This document shows, piece after piece, positions 7,373-15,086 of a DNA stretch of 29,973 bases. Source of the stretch: Prevotella sp. UBA7551 (lineage in GTDB: Bacteria > Bacteroidota > Bacteroidia > Bacteroidales > Bacteroidaceae). Each line of letters begins with the position of its first letter. Positions within the stretch are counted from its first letter, which is position 1. The notes under the pieces are model-generated. The model had not been told where the DNA came from, did no database searches, and saw only the letters and a list, made by a program, of their open reading frames with translations. Made by a program: the position numbers and the translations under genes. Where the stretch lies: positions 7,814 to 37,786 of the forward strand of contig DLLX01000010.1 in NCBI GenBank assembly GCA_002479145.1, read 5' to 3'.

Positions 7373-8725
7373 CTACCTTAGAGGGGGCAGTCCCGCACCC
7401 TTCATGTTCTTCATTCGTCCCATCATGCCTTTCATGTTGGCACCAGTGACCATTTTCATCATCTTTCTTGTTTGGTCAAACTGCTTGATGAGCTTGTTCA
7501 CTTCTTGTATGTTTGTGCCCGATCCTGACGCAATGCGGCGGCGACGTGACGTGTTGAGCACTTCGGGGTGGGTACGTTCCTGTGGCGTCATGCTCTGGAT
7601 GATGGCCTCGATGCCCTTGAAGGCATTGTCGTCAATGTCAACATCACGGATGGCCTTGGCCACTCCCGGAATCATACTGGCCAGCTCCTTGATGTTGCCC
7701 ATCTTCTTAATCTGTTGAATTTGGTTATAGAAGTCGTTGAAGTCGAATTGGTTTTTGCGAATTTTCTTCTCCAGCCTCTTGGCCTCTTCCACGTCAAACT
7801 GCTCCTGGGCACGCTCCACCAGCGACACCACGTCGCCCATTCCAAGAATGCGGTCGGCCATACGTGTGGGGTGAAACTGGTCAATGGCTTCCATTTTTTC
7901 GCCCGTACCGATGAACTTGATAGGCTTGGTCACCACTGTGCGGATGCTCAGTGCTGCACCGCCACGGGTGTCGCCATCAAGTTTAGTCAGCACCACACCG
8001 TCGTAGTTGAGTCGGTCGTTGAATGTCTTAGCCGTATTGACGGCATCCTGTCCCGTCATAGAGTCGACGACGAACAGCGTCTCGTCCGGCTGGACATGAT
8101 TCTTCAGGCTCTCTATCTCAGCCATCATCTGCTCATCTACTGCCAGGCGTCCGGCAGTATCTATGATAATGGTGTCGTATCCTTTGGCCTTGGCCTCTTG
8201 GATGGCATGGTCAGCTATCTCGTTGACATTTTTGTTATCGTCCTCTGCATACACCGGAACGCCAATCTGATTTCCTACCACGCGCAACTGTTCAATGGCT
8301 GCGGGGCGGTACACGTCACATCCCACCAGCAACGGCTTGCGATGCTCTTTCAGTTTGAGCATATTGGCGAGCTTGCCGCTGAAGGTCGTCTTTCCTGAAC
8401 CTTGAAGTCCGCTCATGAGAATGATGGCGGGCTTATGGGTCAGCTTCAGTCCCACGGTGTCACCGCCCATGAGTGTTGCCAGCTCGTCATGGACAATCTT
8501 CACCATGAGTTGTCCCGGCTTTACGGCAGTCAAAACGTTCATACCCAGTGCTTTGCGCTTCACATCATCAGTGAAGCTCTTGGCCACCTTGTAGTTGACA
8601 TCGGCATCGAGCAACGCACGACGCACATCCTTCAAAGTCTCTGCAACATTGATTTCGGTGATTTTTCCCTCACCTTTTAGTATCTTAAATGACCGTTCGA
8701 GTCGGTCGCTTAGGTTCTCAAACAT
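7373..8725 (-). CDS. ffh: Signal recognition particle GTPase Ffh
   Basis: 450 residues: N domain (1-95), G domain, methionine-rich M domain. G-domain motifs: GLQGSGKTTFSGKLA (P-loop, about 108-122), DTAGRLAVDEQ, TKLDGDTRGGAALS. In the M domain, SRRRRIASGSGT is the 4.5S RNA-binding helix-turn-helix, and the end is rich in Met (MMKMVTGANMKGMMGRMKNMKG). Binds signal sequences of membrane proteins at the ribosome and docks with FtsY. The promoter at 8775-8805 gives a leader of about 45 nt. Confidence 0.97.
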   Translation of the reverse strand: MFENLSDRLERSFKILKGEGKITEINVAETLKDVRRALLDADVNYKVAKSFTDDVKRKALGMNVLTAVKPGQLMVKIVHDELATLMGGDTVGLKLTHKPAIILMSGLQGSGKTTFSGKLANMLKLKEHRKPLLVGCDVYRPAAIEQLRVVGNQIGVPVYAEDDNKNVNEIADHAIQEAKAKGYDTIIIDTAGRLAVDEQMMAEIESLKNHVQPDETLFVVDSMTGQDAVNTAKTFNDRLNYDGVVLTKLDGDTRGGAALSIRTVVTKPIKFIGTGEKMEAIDQFHPTRMADRILGMGDVVSLVERAQEQFDVEEAKRLEKKIRKNQFDFNDFYNQIQQIKKMGNIKELASMIPGVAKAIRDVDIDDNAFKGIEAIIQSMTPQERTHPEVLNTSRRRRIASGSGTNIQEVNKLIKQFDQTRKMMKMVTGANMKGMMGRMKNMKGAGLPPLR

Positions 8726-9082
8726 TCTTCAGCTGTATGGTAAAGTTGTTTTCTGACAGTATTATTTTGCTTCGCAAAGGTAATGAAAAAATCTCTTATG
8801 ACAAACAAGAACTATGTGTTTTTTGAAATTTTCAAGCGTTTTTTTTGTTTCCTTTCCATTGCCCTGCACAGACATTGGTACGAAGTAGGTGCGTAACCAT
8901 GTGCCGGCAACAAAGATATGCTTAAAAAAGCAAAATATAATCTTCATTATTTTGGTACATTCATTATTTCTGTTTACATTCGCACGTTAATCAAAAATTT
9001 TTTGCCTGTGGTGGCGAAAGTACACATCGCCTTCAGGAGGCATAATAGATTGTTACATTGTTCTGAATAAATAAGAATAGAC
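8726..9082. other. Divergent intergenic region ffh / GYF_2-like gene
   Basis: 357 nt. Holds the ffh promoter near the left side. No convincing -33/-7 pair for the plus-strand gene at 9083; the best candidate (TTTG near 8952, TTACATTC about 19 nt on) departs from consensus at several bases. A small GCCT-TCAGG-AGGC hairpin lies near 9030-9042. The 61-codon minus-strand frame here is not supported. Confidence 0.65.
8775..8805 (-). promoter_or_regulatory. Bacteroidota-type promoter for ffh
   Basis: Minus strand: TTTG (8805-8802), exactly 19 nt, then TACCTTTG (8782-8775), a perfect TANNTTTG. About 50 nt before the ffh ATG. Confidence 0.8.
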
Positions 9083-10015
9083 ATGGAATACTATCTCAGT
9101 GCGGGTAGCGAAAAGCGCGGCCCTTATAGCGTAGCTGAATTGGCAACGCGCGGCATAGAAGCCGAGACATTGGTAATGGCATCAGAAGGTGGTCAGTGGC
9201 AGCCGGCATGGCAGGTGGAGGAACTTCGCCCCATCATCCGTTCACAGTCGGATGCCATTCCGCCCCAACCATCAGTCGAAACTGGCTCATACACGAACCG
9301 TCAGGCAGAGGAACCGGTTGTTGAGGGAGAACGGGTCAGCGAGGCGCAGGAAGTGGTTCAAGGCTATGCGCCGCACACTTCCGCCCAGCCTGGTGGTGGT
9401 TCTGCCGTTCCACCGACTTCCGACCGCCGTTTGCGCAAGCATTTTGGCAGCTGTTTGGTGGCCGCTCTTGTGGCGTTGGTTTTGTTGGTGGGGCTGCTGG
9501 TGGCTACCTGTCCGACTCCCGAACAGCATGCAGCGGCAGTTTCAAATGTCGTGTCGGGGGCGGTGGGCGACCTGCTCCAGTCCGACTCCGTGTCTTCCGA
9601 CAATCCTTTTGGGGCAGCGCTAAAGTCTTTTGCCAGTGGCGCTACCAGCCAAGTTGCGGGGAGGGTAGTCGGCAGCGCACTTACAGTGGATAACTATCAC
9701 GTCTGCTCCATAGGGCGCATTCGATATGATGGCAAGTCGCATGTGGTCTCTGTGGGAGTGCTCGGGCACGTGTTCACCGTCGGCTCGGCATATCTGAAGG
9801 AGCTTGCCAACCATTATTTACAGGAGGCCAAGAGGCATTTGAAGTTGGATGTCTGGGGAAAAGTACAAGAGAATATCACTGATTCCCTCAGCCGTGCAGT
9901 GGACAATGCCGTCGAAGGGCTGATTGACCGAGTGGCAGGAGAGTTGTTTGGACATTCAGATAGTCCGGATAACCCTGCGCAAGATGACGACCCTGTGGAG
10001 GAAGACAGCATCTGA
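9083..10015 (+). CDS. GYF_2-like (DUF4339-type) single-pass membrane protein
   Basis: 310 residues, not a characterised protein. Residues 1-50 (MEYYLSAGSEKRGPYSVAEL ... WQPAWQVEEL) fit the GYF_2/DUF4339 pattern: short N-terminal strand, G-P-Y/F, then a W-x-P-A-W core. A low-complexity Pro/Glu linker (55-115) leads to one transmembrane helix (about 122-142, SCLVAALVALVLLVGLLVAT). The C-terminal part (about 200-300) contains NYHVCSIGRIRYDGKSHVVSVGVLGHVFT and amphipathic helices, ending in an acidic tail. With a basic segment before the helix (RRLRKH), the GYF_2 part should be cytoplasmic and the rest periplasmic. It stands alone, convergent with nhaC. Function unknown. Confidence 0.75.
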   Translation: MEYYLSAGSEKRGPYSVAELATRGIEAETLVMASEGGQWQPAWQVEELRPIIRSQSDAIPPQPSVETGSYTNRQAEEPVVEGERVSEAQEVVQGYAPHTSAQPGGGSAVPPTSDRRLRKHFGSCLVAALVALVLLVGLLVATCPTPEQHAAAVSNVVSGAVGDLLQSDSVSSDNPFGAALKSFASGATSQVAGRVVGSALTVDNYHVCSIGRIRYDGKSHVVSVGVLGHVFTVGSAYLKELANHYLQEAKRHLKLDVWGKVQENITDSLSRAVDNAVEGLIDRVAGELFGHSDSPDNPAQDDDPVEEDSI

Positions 10016-10021
10016 GGCAAG

Positions 10022-10059
10022 GCCGGTTTCAAGCGTCTGAAAGCGTTCTTGAAGCCGGC
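10022..10059. terminator. Shared bidirectional terminator of convergent genes
   Basis: GCCGGTTTCAAG (10022-10033) pairs with CTTGAAGCCGGC (10048-10059): 12 bp with one G-T wobble and a 14-nt loop. It fills the 51-nt gap between the GYF_2-like gene and nhaC. No long T-tract, but the stem is strong in both directions. Confidence 0.7.
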
Positions 10060-10066
10060 TCTGCAG

Positions 10067-11407
10067 CTATTCTCCACTTCGTTGCGCCCGTTTGTCCTTG
10101 CTCAGTGCGATGCTGAGCAAGGCTGCGATGACGAGCAGTGGCTGATAGTAGATGTATGGAATAATGGCAAGAGGGCTTATTTGTGCCAGTCCACTGGCCA
10201 TGAGCAGTTGCGCACCATAGGGAATTACGCCCTGCACAACGCAGGAGAAAATGTCCAGCAGGCTTGCAGTCAGCTTCCTGCTCACCCCGTAGCGGATGGA
10301 CAGGTCGTAGGCTATGGGTCCCACGGACAATATGGCCACAGTATTGTTGGCCGTGCAGAGGTTGGTAACGGAGACCAGTGCGGCAATGCATACCTCTGCC
10401 CCCTTCCGGCTATGGATTCTTCGGGTGATGCCCCGCACCATGTAGATGATGCCCCCAGCCTTTCGGACAACGGCCAACAGTCCGCCAGCCATCATGGAAA
10501 TAAGGATTAACTCGCCCATCCCGTTTATTCCCTGTGCGATGCTTTGCAGCCAGTCGGGCAGGGTGAACCCTCCGTCGGCAACGCCAACGATGGCCGTGAG
10601 CACCAGTCCTGCGCCCAAGGAAAGCAGCACGTTGAGTCCGGCAATGGCCGATGCGAGCACGAAGGCGTAGGGAAGTACCCGCCAAAGGTGCAGGTTGGCT
10701 ACCTGTGCAGGCGTGGTATACCTTCCTTGTGCTCCAATGACCAAATAGATGATGAAGCAGACAATGGCCGCAGGCAGCACAATGCGAAAGTTGGTACGGA
10801 ACTTATCGCGCATGGAACAGTTCTGTGTGCGTGTTGCGGCAACCGTAGTATCGGAAATGAAAGACAGGTTATCGCCGAAGAATGCGCCGCCGACAACTGC
10901 CGCCACCATCAAGGCAACGGGTGCGGAGGTCTTCTCGGCCATGCCTGCAGCGACGGGAACCAAAGCAACGATAGTACCCACAGAGGTGCCGATACATAGG
11001 GAAACCAGACAGGCGGCGAGGAAAAGTCCGGCCAGCAGCATATTGGAGGGCAGCAGAAATAGGGTCAGGTCCACCGTCGCGTCGACCGCCCCCATGGCCT
11101 GTGCTGACTTGGCAAAAGCTCCTGCCAGCACAAATATCCACACCATCAGCAACAGGTCGCGTTGTCCCGCACCCCGTGAGAAAACGCCGATGCGCTCATC
11201 CACTGTGTAGCCGCGCAACGTAAACAACGAAGCTACGCTCACAACAAGAAACACTACCGTCATAGGCACTTTGTAGAAATCACCGAAAGCGATGCCTATG
11301 CCGCCCATGATGGCTGCCAGCAACAACAAAGGAGTCAGTGCGAGCCAGCCCTTACGTTTAGGTCGTCGGACTATTTCCGCCTTGTTTTTTACATTTGTCT
11401 CTGTCAT
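10067..11407 (-). CDS. nhaC: Na+/H+ antiporter of the NhaC family
   Basis: 446 residues with about 11-12 hydrophobic helices and a short basic cytoplasmic N-terminus (KNKAEIVRRPKRKGW). Matches the NhaC-type layout: FVLAGAFAKSAQAMGAVDATVD, CIGTSVGTIVALVPVAAGMAE, and AAVVGGAFFGDNLSFISDTTVAATRTQ (about 170-197), whose GDNLSPISDTT-like signature is typical of NhaC. Later helices include SVTNLCTANNTVAILSVGPIA. Role: sodium or other cation extrusion coupled to proton entry in the inner membrane; some relatives instead exchange organic acids. The gene is alone on its strand, converging with the GYF_2-like gene. No clear promoter seen. Confidence 0.85.
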   Translation of the reverse strand: MTETNVKNKAEIVRRPKRKGWLALTPLLLLAAIMGGIGIAFGDFYKVPMTVVFLVVSVASLFTLRGYTVDERIGVFSRGAGQRDLLLMVWIFVLAGAFAKSAQAMGAVDATVDLTLFLLPSNMLLAGLFLAACLVSLCIGTSVGTIVALVPVAAGMAEKTSAPVALMVAAVVGGAFFGDNLSFISDTTVAATRTQNCSMRDKFRTNFRIVLPAAIVCFIIYLVIGAQGRYTTPAQVANLHLWRVLPYAFVLASAIAGLNVLLSLGAGLVLTAIVGVADGGFTLPDWLQSIAQGINGMGELILISMMAGGLLAVVRKAGGIIYMVRGITRRIHSRKGAEVCIAALVSVTNLCTANNTVAILSVGPIAYDLSIRYGVSRKLTASLLDIFSCVVQGVIPYGAQLLMASGLAQISPLAIIPYIYYQPLLVIAALLSIALSKDKRAQRSGE

Positions 11408-11677
11408 ATCATTGAAAATTTTATGGGCAAAAAAAACTATTGCACAAACCCCGCGGGCTGGGTTATTCGCACCCCGCTACCAGGAAACATCCAAAAGTTT
11501 AATGCCCTTGTTCCTGAAAACAACCTATACGTTCCTCCTTCTCCTTTCTCCTTGAGCTCCTTGCCCATGGGAAAATCATCAACAAAATTAATGATTTTTT
11601 TGCTGATTTGAATAAGGATTTTGCTTGATAGGGCTTAATTCTTGACATAGCTCATCTGTTTTGCCCCATAGTAGGGG

Positions 11678-11882
11678 ATTAAACCCGATTGCTTTCATTA
11701 GGGGAAAACCGACAAAACAATCGGAATTATTCCATTTTTCGGCCCCCTTGATATAGTTTCTTTCGGCATCTTGCTGCTGTAAGTGTTATGTCATAGCCCG
11801 CTGCTTTCTAAACTTATGGCAGTAACCTGCACGAAATAAACAATACAATGGGACAAGAACTGATGGCCGATTTGGGTTAAAA
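11678..11882 (+). repeat. Long TIR repeat, copy A
   Basis: About 205 nt. Left end ATTAAACCCGATTGC; right end GGCCGATTTGGGTTAAA, whose reverse complement (TTTAACCCAAATCGGCC) nearly equals the left end of copy C. Internal blocks shared with copies B and D: TTCCATTTTTCGG, TTTCTTTCGGCATCTTGCTG, GTAAGTGTTATGTCATAGCC, and CGAAATAAACAATACAATGG followed by GAC. No open reading frame of note. Confidence 0.8.
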
Positions 11883-11954
11883 ATAACTCAAAATCTTGCA
11901 AAGCCAATTTATAAAGCTCACCTATCACAAGGTGATATAGCTGTATTGACTGAA

Positions 11955-11993
11955 ATTTTTAAATTAAAAACTTAGAATTTTTAATTTAAAAAT
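11955..11993. repeat. Perfect AT-only inverted repeat
   Basis: ATTTTTAAATTAAAAA (11955-11970), loop CTTAGAA, then the exact complement TTTTTAATTTAAAAAT (11978-11993). Sixteen perfect pairs, all A-T. It could be a terminator-like or cruciform element, or a protein-binding palindrome; no gene adjoins it closely. Confidence 0.85.
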
Positions 11994-12285
11994 CGAGGAA
12001 AAATAAATTAAAAACATGCGGCTTAGCGCTTAAAAGACAATGCGCTTTCTAACCGATTGATAAACAATGTCTTACGTAATGTCTTTGTACTGCATCTTTC
12101 CTCAGTTGTCGGAAGAAGTATGGTGTTTGGTACAGAAGGCGTAGGTGAGTGCTTACACGTGATAGCAGGGTGGATAGAGAGGGAGGTGGGGAGTGTTGGA
12201 CTAACTGTACATGGGGATGCAATTTCCCCCGTCTACTTTGCAATGACTATTGGAACAATGTCAGGATTGATGTTGTCCCGTGGTC

Positions 12286-12376
12286 TTTAACCCAAATCGG
12301 TCATTAGACCGAAATAGACACAACGGCGGAAAGTAGTCCATCTTTCCGGCGAACTCTAATGATCGATTGAGGTTTA
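12286..12376 (+). repeat. Short TIR repeat, copy C
   Basis: 91 nt. Left end TTTAACCCAAATCGGTCATT (12286-12305); right end CTAATGATCGATTGAGGTTTA is its inverted, diverged copy. Inside is CGGAAAG-TAGTCCAT-CTTTCCG, a 7-bp hairpin, so the whole element can fold as one long imperfect hairpin. It lacks the roughly 110-nt extra segment of copies A, B and D. Confidence 0.8.
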
Positions 12377-12550
12377 CCAGTCTTTTCGTCCTTCCACAGC
12401 GACAGGTTGTCTTGTAAAAAAAGGTCAGTTGAGCCACCTTGTTGGCGTTTTATGAAAGTCCCTTTGCATCCGTCGTGCCCACGGGTTTTGGCTGTGAATA
12501 AGGGGACATGGGAGTGGAAGCGATGGAATATACTAAAAATAGTTATTTCC

Positions 12551-12581
12551 TTTGCGGTCTTGCCAAATTCGATTACCTTTG
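12551..12581 (+). promoter_or_regulatory. Bacteroidota-type promoter for rsfS-ftsH-cdsA
   Basis: TTTG (12551-12554), 19 nt, TACCTTTG (12574-12581): a perfect match in sequence and spacing. The rsfS ATG is 28 nt downstream, so the leader is only about 20 nt. Confidence 0.8.
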
Positions 12582-12609
12582 CATTCCATTTCAAATTGAA
12601 TAATATTGA

Positions 12610-12969
12610 ATGAGTAAATCCCAAAAGTTAGTAGATTCTATCGTTAAAGGAATCCAAGATAAAAAGGGCAGCGGCATCGTCATTGCCGACTTGACACAGA
12701 TTGATGGCGCTGTTTGCAATTATTTTATTATTTGTCAGGGCAACTCACCTACTCAGGTAGAGGCCATAGCCGGAAGCGTCGGAGACTATGTTAGGGAAGC
12801 TGAAGGCGAGAAGCCCGTGAGCTGTATTGGCCTCGGTGCTGCCCAATGGGTGGCCATCGACTTTGTCGATGTGATGGTACATATCTTTCTTCCCCAGACC
12901 AGAGAGTTTTATGACCTTGAGCACCTTTGGGAGGATGCGAAGTTGACGCGGCTTCCCGATTTGGACTGA
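12610..12969 (+). CDS. rsfS: Ribosome silencing factor RsfS
   Basis: 119 residues, standard RsfS/Iojap size. Binds ribosomal protein uL14 and blocks joining of the subunits when nutrients run low. Seen: IVIADLTQIDGAVCNYFIICQGNSPTQVEAIA (about 23-54), the conserved core, then WVAIDFVDVMVHIFLPQTREFYDLEHLWEDA (about 80-110), the family C-terminal signature. First gene of rsfS-ftsH-cdsA, an order found widely in Bacteroidota; ftsH starts 38 nt later. Confidence 0.95.
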   Translation: MSKSQKLVDSIVKGIQDKKGSGIVIADLTQIDGAVCNYFIICQGNSPTQVEAIAGSVGDYVREAEGEKPVSCIGLGAAQWVAIDFVDVMVHIFLPQTREFYDLEHLWEDAKLTRLPDLD

Positions 12970-13007
12970 GTATAGACAAGCAAGTGAATTTAACCCCAAG
13001 TTAGTAA

Positions 13008-15086
13008 ATGAACAGTCAGCAACAAAAGAATAACAACGAGTCGGGCGGGCCCCGTATGCCCAAGTTCAACATGAACTGGATATACGCTTTGGTCATCATT
13101 GCGCTCGCAGTGTCCTTCTTCACGATGGGCAGGGATGGCGGTTTGGCCAACTCTTCGGTGAGCGTGGAGAAAGGCTATACCCAGTTTGTCGACTATATCA
13201 ATAAAGGCTGGGCCTCCAATGTGGTTGTCAACAAGACCGAAGGCACGCTCAAGATGTATGTCCGGCCGGAGCACATTCGCGACATCTTCAAGGCTGATGT
13301 GCAGCAAACCGGCAAGCACCCTTATGTATCTGTGGAGATTGGCTCTATAGACAATCTGGAGAACATGCTTTCTGGGGCTGTCAAGACAAAGAAGATAAGC
13401 GGGTTCAGCTATGAGAACGAGAAGGGCAGCGTCTTTACCGACATTCTGATGAGCCTTCTTCCCTGGATTCTATTGATAGGATTCTGGATGTGGATGATGC
13501 GCAGGATGGGCGGAGGAGGCTCTGGTGCCAGCGGCATCTTCAACGTTGGCAAGTCGAAGGCCAAGCTTTACGAAAAAGCAGACGACCTAAAGATTACCTT
13601 TAAGGACGTGGCTGGGCAGGAAGGAGCCAAGCAAGAGGTCGAGGAGATAGTAGAATTTCTCAAGAATCCGAAGAAATATACCGACGTTGGAGGCAAGATT
13701 CCCAAGGGTGCGCTGTTGATTGGCCCTCCAGGTACTGGAAAAACGTTGCTGGCCAAGGCGGTAGCAGGAGAGGCAGGAGTGCCATTCTTCTCTATGAGCG
13801 GCTCCGACTTCGTCGAAATGTTTGTCGGCGTGGGCGCAAGTCGTGTCCGCGACGTGTTCAGACAGGCCAAGGAGAAAGCTCCCTGCATCATATTCATCGA
13901 CGAAATCGATGCTGTGGGGCGTGCGCGCTCCAAGAATCCAGCCATGGGGGGCAATGATGAGCGCGAGAACACGCTCAACGCGCTGCTCACGGAGATGGAT
14001 GGGTTCGGCAGCAACTCTGGTGTGATTGTCCTTGCGGCTACCAACCGCGTGGATATGTTGGACAAGGCTTTGCTCCGCGCGGGGCGTTTCGACCGTCAGA
14101 TCCATGTAGATTTGCCCGATTTGCCTGAGCGCAAGGCCATCTTCCAGGTACACATGAAGCCGCTCAAGCTGGACAAGAATATAGACATAGACCTGCTTGC
14201 GCGTCAGACGCCGGGTTTCTCGGGTGCCGACATCGCCAATGTGTGCAACGAGGCAGCGCTGATAGCCGCCCGTCATGACAAGAGAGAGGTGAGCTATCAG
14301 GATTTTCTCGATGCCGTGGACCGCATTATCGGTGGTTTGGAGAAGAAGACTAAGGTGATGACCGCCGAGGAGAAGCGCACCATTGCCATCCATGAGGCAG
14401 GCCATGCCACGGTGAGCTGGTTCTGCGAGTTTGCCAATCCGCTGGTCAAGGTATCCATCGTGCCGCGTGGGCAAGCCCTTGGCGCGGCATGGTACATGCC
14501 TGAGGAGCGCCCCATCTCTACCAAGGAGCAGATGCTGGACGAGATGTGCTCACTCCTTGGAGGCCGTGCGGCCGAGCAGCTCTTTACGGGACACATTTCC
14601 ACTGGGGCGATGAACGACCTCGAACGGGCCACCAAAAGTGCGTTTGGCATGATAGCTTACGCTGGAATGAGCGACCGGCTTCCCAATCTGTGCTACTATA
14701 ATAGCAACAGTGAGTACAGCTTTCAGAAGCCGTACAGCGAGAGCACCGCGCGCATTATCGACGAGGAAGTGCAGCGGATGGTCAACGAAGAGTATGATCG
14801 TGCAAAGCAAATCCTTGACCACCACAAGGAGGGTCACGCCCAACTGGCTCAGCTGCTTGTGGAGAAGGAGGTCGTCATGGCCGAGGATGTGGAGCGCATC
14901 TTCGGCAAGCGGCCATGGACAAGCCGCACACAGGAGCTGATGGACGAAGAGGAGAAGAACGAGTTGCGGCTCGAGAACATGCCCGAGGCTGTGCGGAAGG
15001 CACAGGAAGAGCATGAGAAGACGGAGGCTGGCAAGGACAGCAAAGACTCTGCGGCCGACAATGCGGCCGGTAAGGAGGATAAGTAA
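13008..15086 (+). CDS. ftsH: ATP-dependent membrane zinc protease FtsH
   Basis: 692 residues. Helix 1 about 24-40 and helix 2 about 148-165 enclose a periplasmic domain. AAA+ domain: Walker A GPPGTGKT (239-246), Walker B IIFIDEID (294-301), second region of homology with the arginine finger in LLRAGRFDRQ (about 355-364). Zinc protease motif HEAGH (462-466), with the third ligand Asp expected in GAMNDLERAT (about 540). The C-terminus (about 650-692) is a charged Glu/Lys/Ala tail. Degrades misassembled membrane proteins and regulatory substrates at the inner membrane. Overlaps cdsA by one base (TAATG), with a strong purine-rich AAGGAGG just before the junction, unusual in a phylum that rarely uses strong Shine-Dalgarno sites. 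Confidence 0.98.
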   Translation: MNSQQQKNNNESGGPRMPKFNMNWIYALVIIALAVSFFTMGRDGGLANSSVSVEKGYTQFVDYINKGWASNVVVNKTEGTLKMYVRPEHIRDIFKADVQQTGKHPYVSVEIGSIDNLENMLSGAVKTKKISGFSYENEKGSVFTDILMSLLPWILLIGFWMWMMRRMGGGGSGASGIFNVGKSKAKLYEKADDLKITFKDVAGQEGAKQEVEEIVEFLKNPKKYTDVGGKIPKGALLIGPPGTGKTLLAKAVAGEAGVPFFSMSGSDFVEMFVGVGASRVRDVFRQAKEKAPCIIFIDEIDAVGRARSKNPAMGGNDERENTLNALLTEMDGFGSNSGVIVLAATNRVDMLDKALLRAGRFDRQIHVDLPDLPERKAIFQVHMKPLKLDKNIDIDLLARQTPGFSGADIANVCNEAALIAARHDKREVSYQDFLDAVDRIIGGLEKKTKVMTAEEKRTIAIHEAGHATVSWFCEFANPLVKVSIVPRGQALGAAWYMPEERPISTKEQMLDEMCSLLGGRAAEQLFTGHISTGAMNDLERATKSAFGMIAYAGMSDRLPNLCYYNSNSEYSFQKPYSESTARIIDEEVQRMVNEEYDRAKQILDHHKEGHAQLAQLLVEKEVVMAEDVERIFGKRPWTSRTQELMDEEEKNELRLENMPEAVRKAQEEHEKTEAGKDSKDSAADNAAGKEDK
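15072..15078 (+). promoter_or_regulatory. Strong ribosome-binding site for cdsA inside ftsH
   Basis: AAGGAGG lies 8 nt before the cdsA ATG (15086), inside the last ftsH codons. With the TAATG stop/start overlap it supports coupled or independent initiation of cdsA at this ATG. Confidence 0.6.

Larger units (their letters stand above)
11408..12609. other. 1.2 kb gene-poor region rich in repeats and palindromes
   Basis: Holds the long repeat copy A (11678-11882), an AT-rich stretch (11883-12020) with a perfect 16-bp palindrome, short repeat copy C (12286-12376) and the rsfS promoter (12551-12581). A TATCAC-AAG-GTGATA hairpin lies at 11923-11937 and an AAAATCAT/ATGATTTT hairpin followed by T residues at 11572-11601. 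Between 12020 and 12285 the sequence is GC-richer and might be a decayed gene, but neither strand gives a recognisable protein. Confidence 0.7.

Noticed and set aside
12057..12290. 77-codon plus-strand frame (and a 64-codon frame on the other strand)
   Set aside because: No recognisable motif or start context; best treated as unassigned or decayed DNA.
12304..12624. 106-codon minus-strand frame upstream of rsfS
   Set aside because: It covers repeat copy C and the rsfS promoter on the opposite strand and has no family features.
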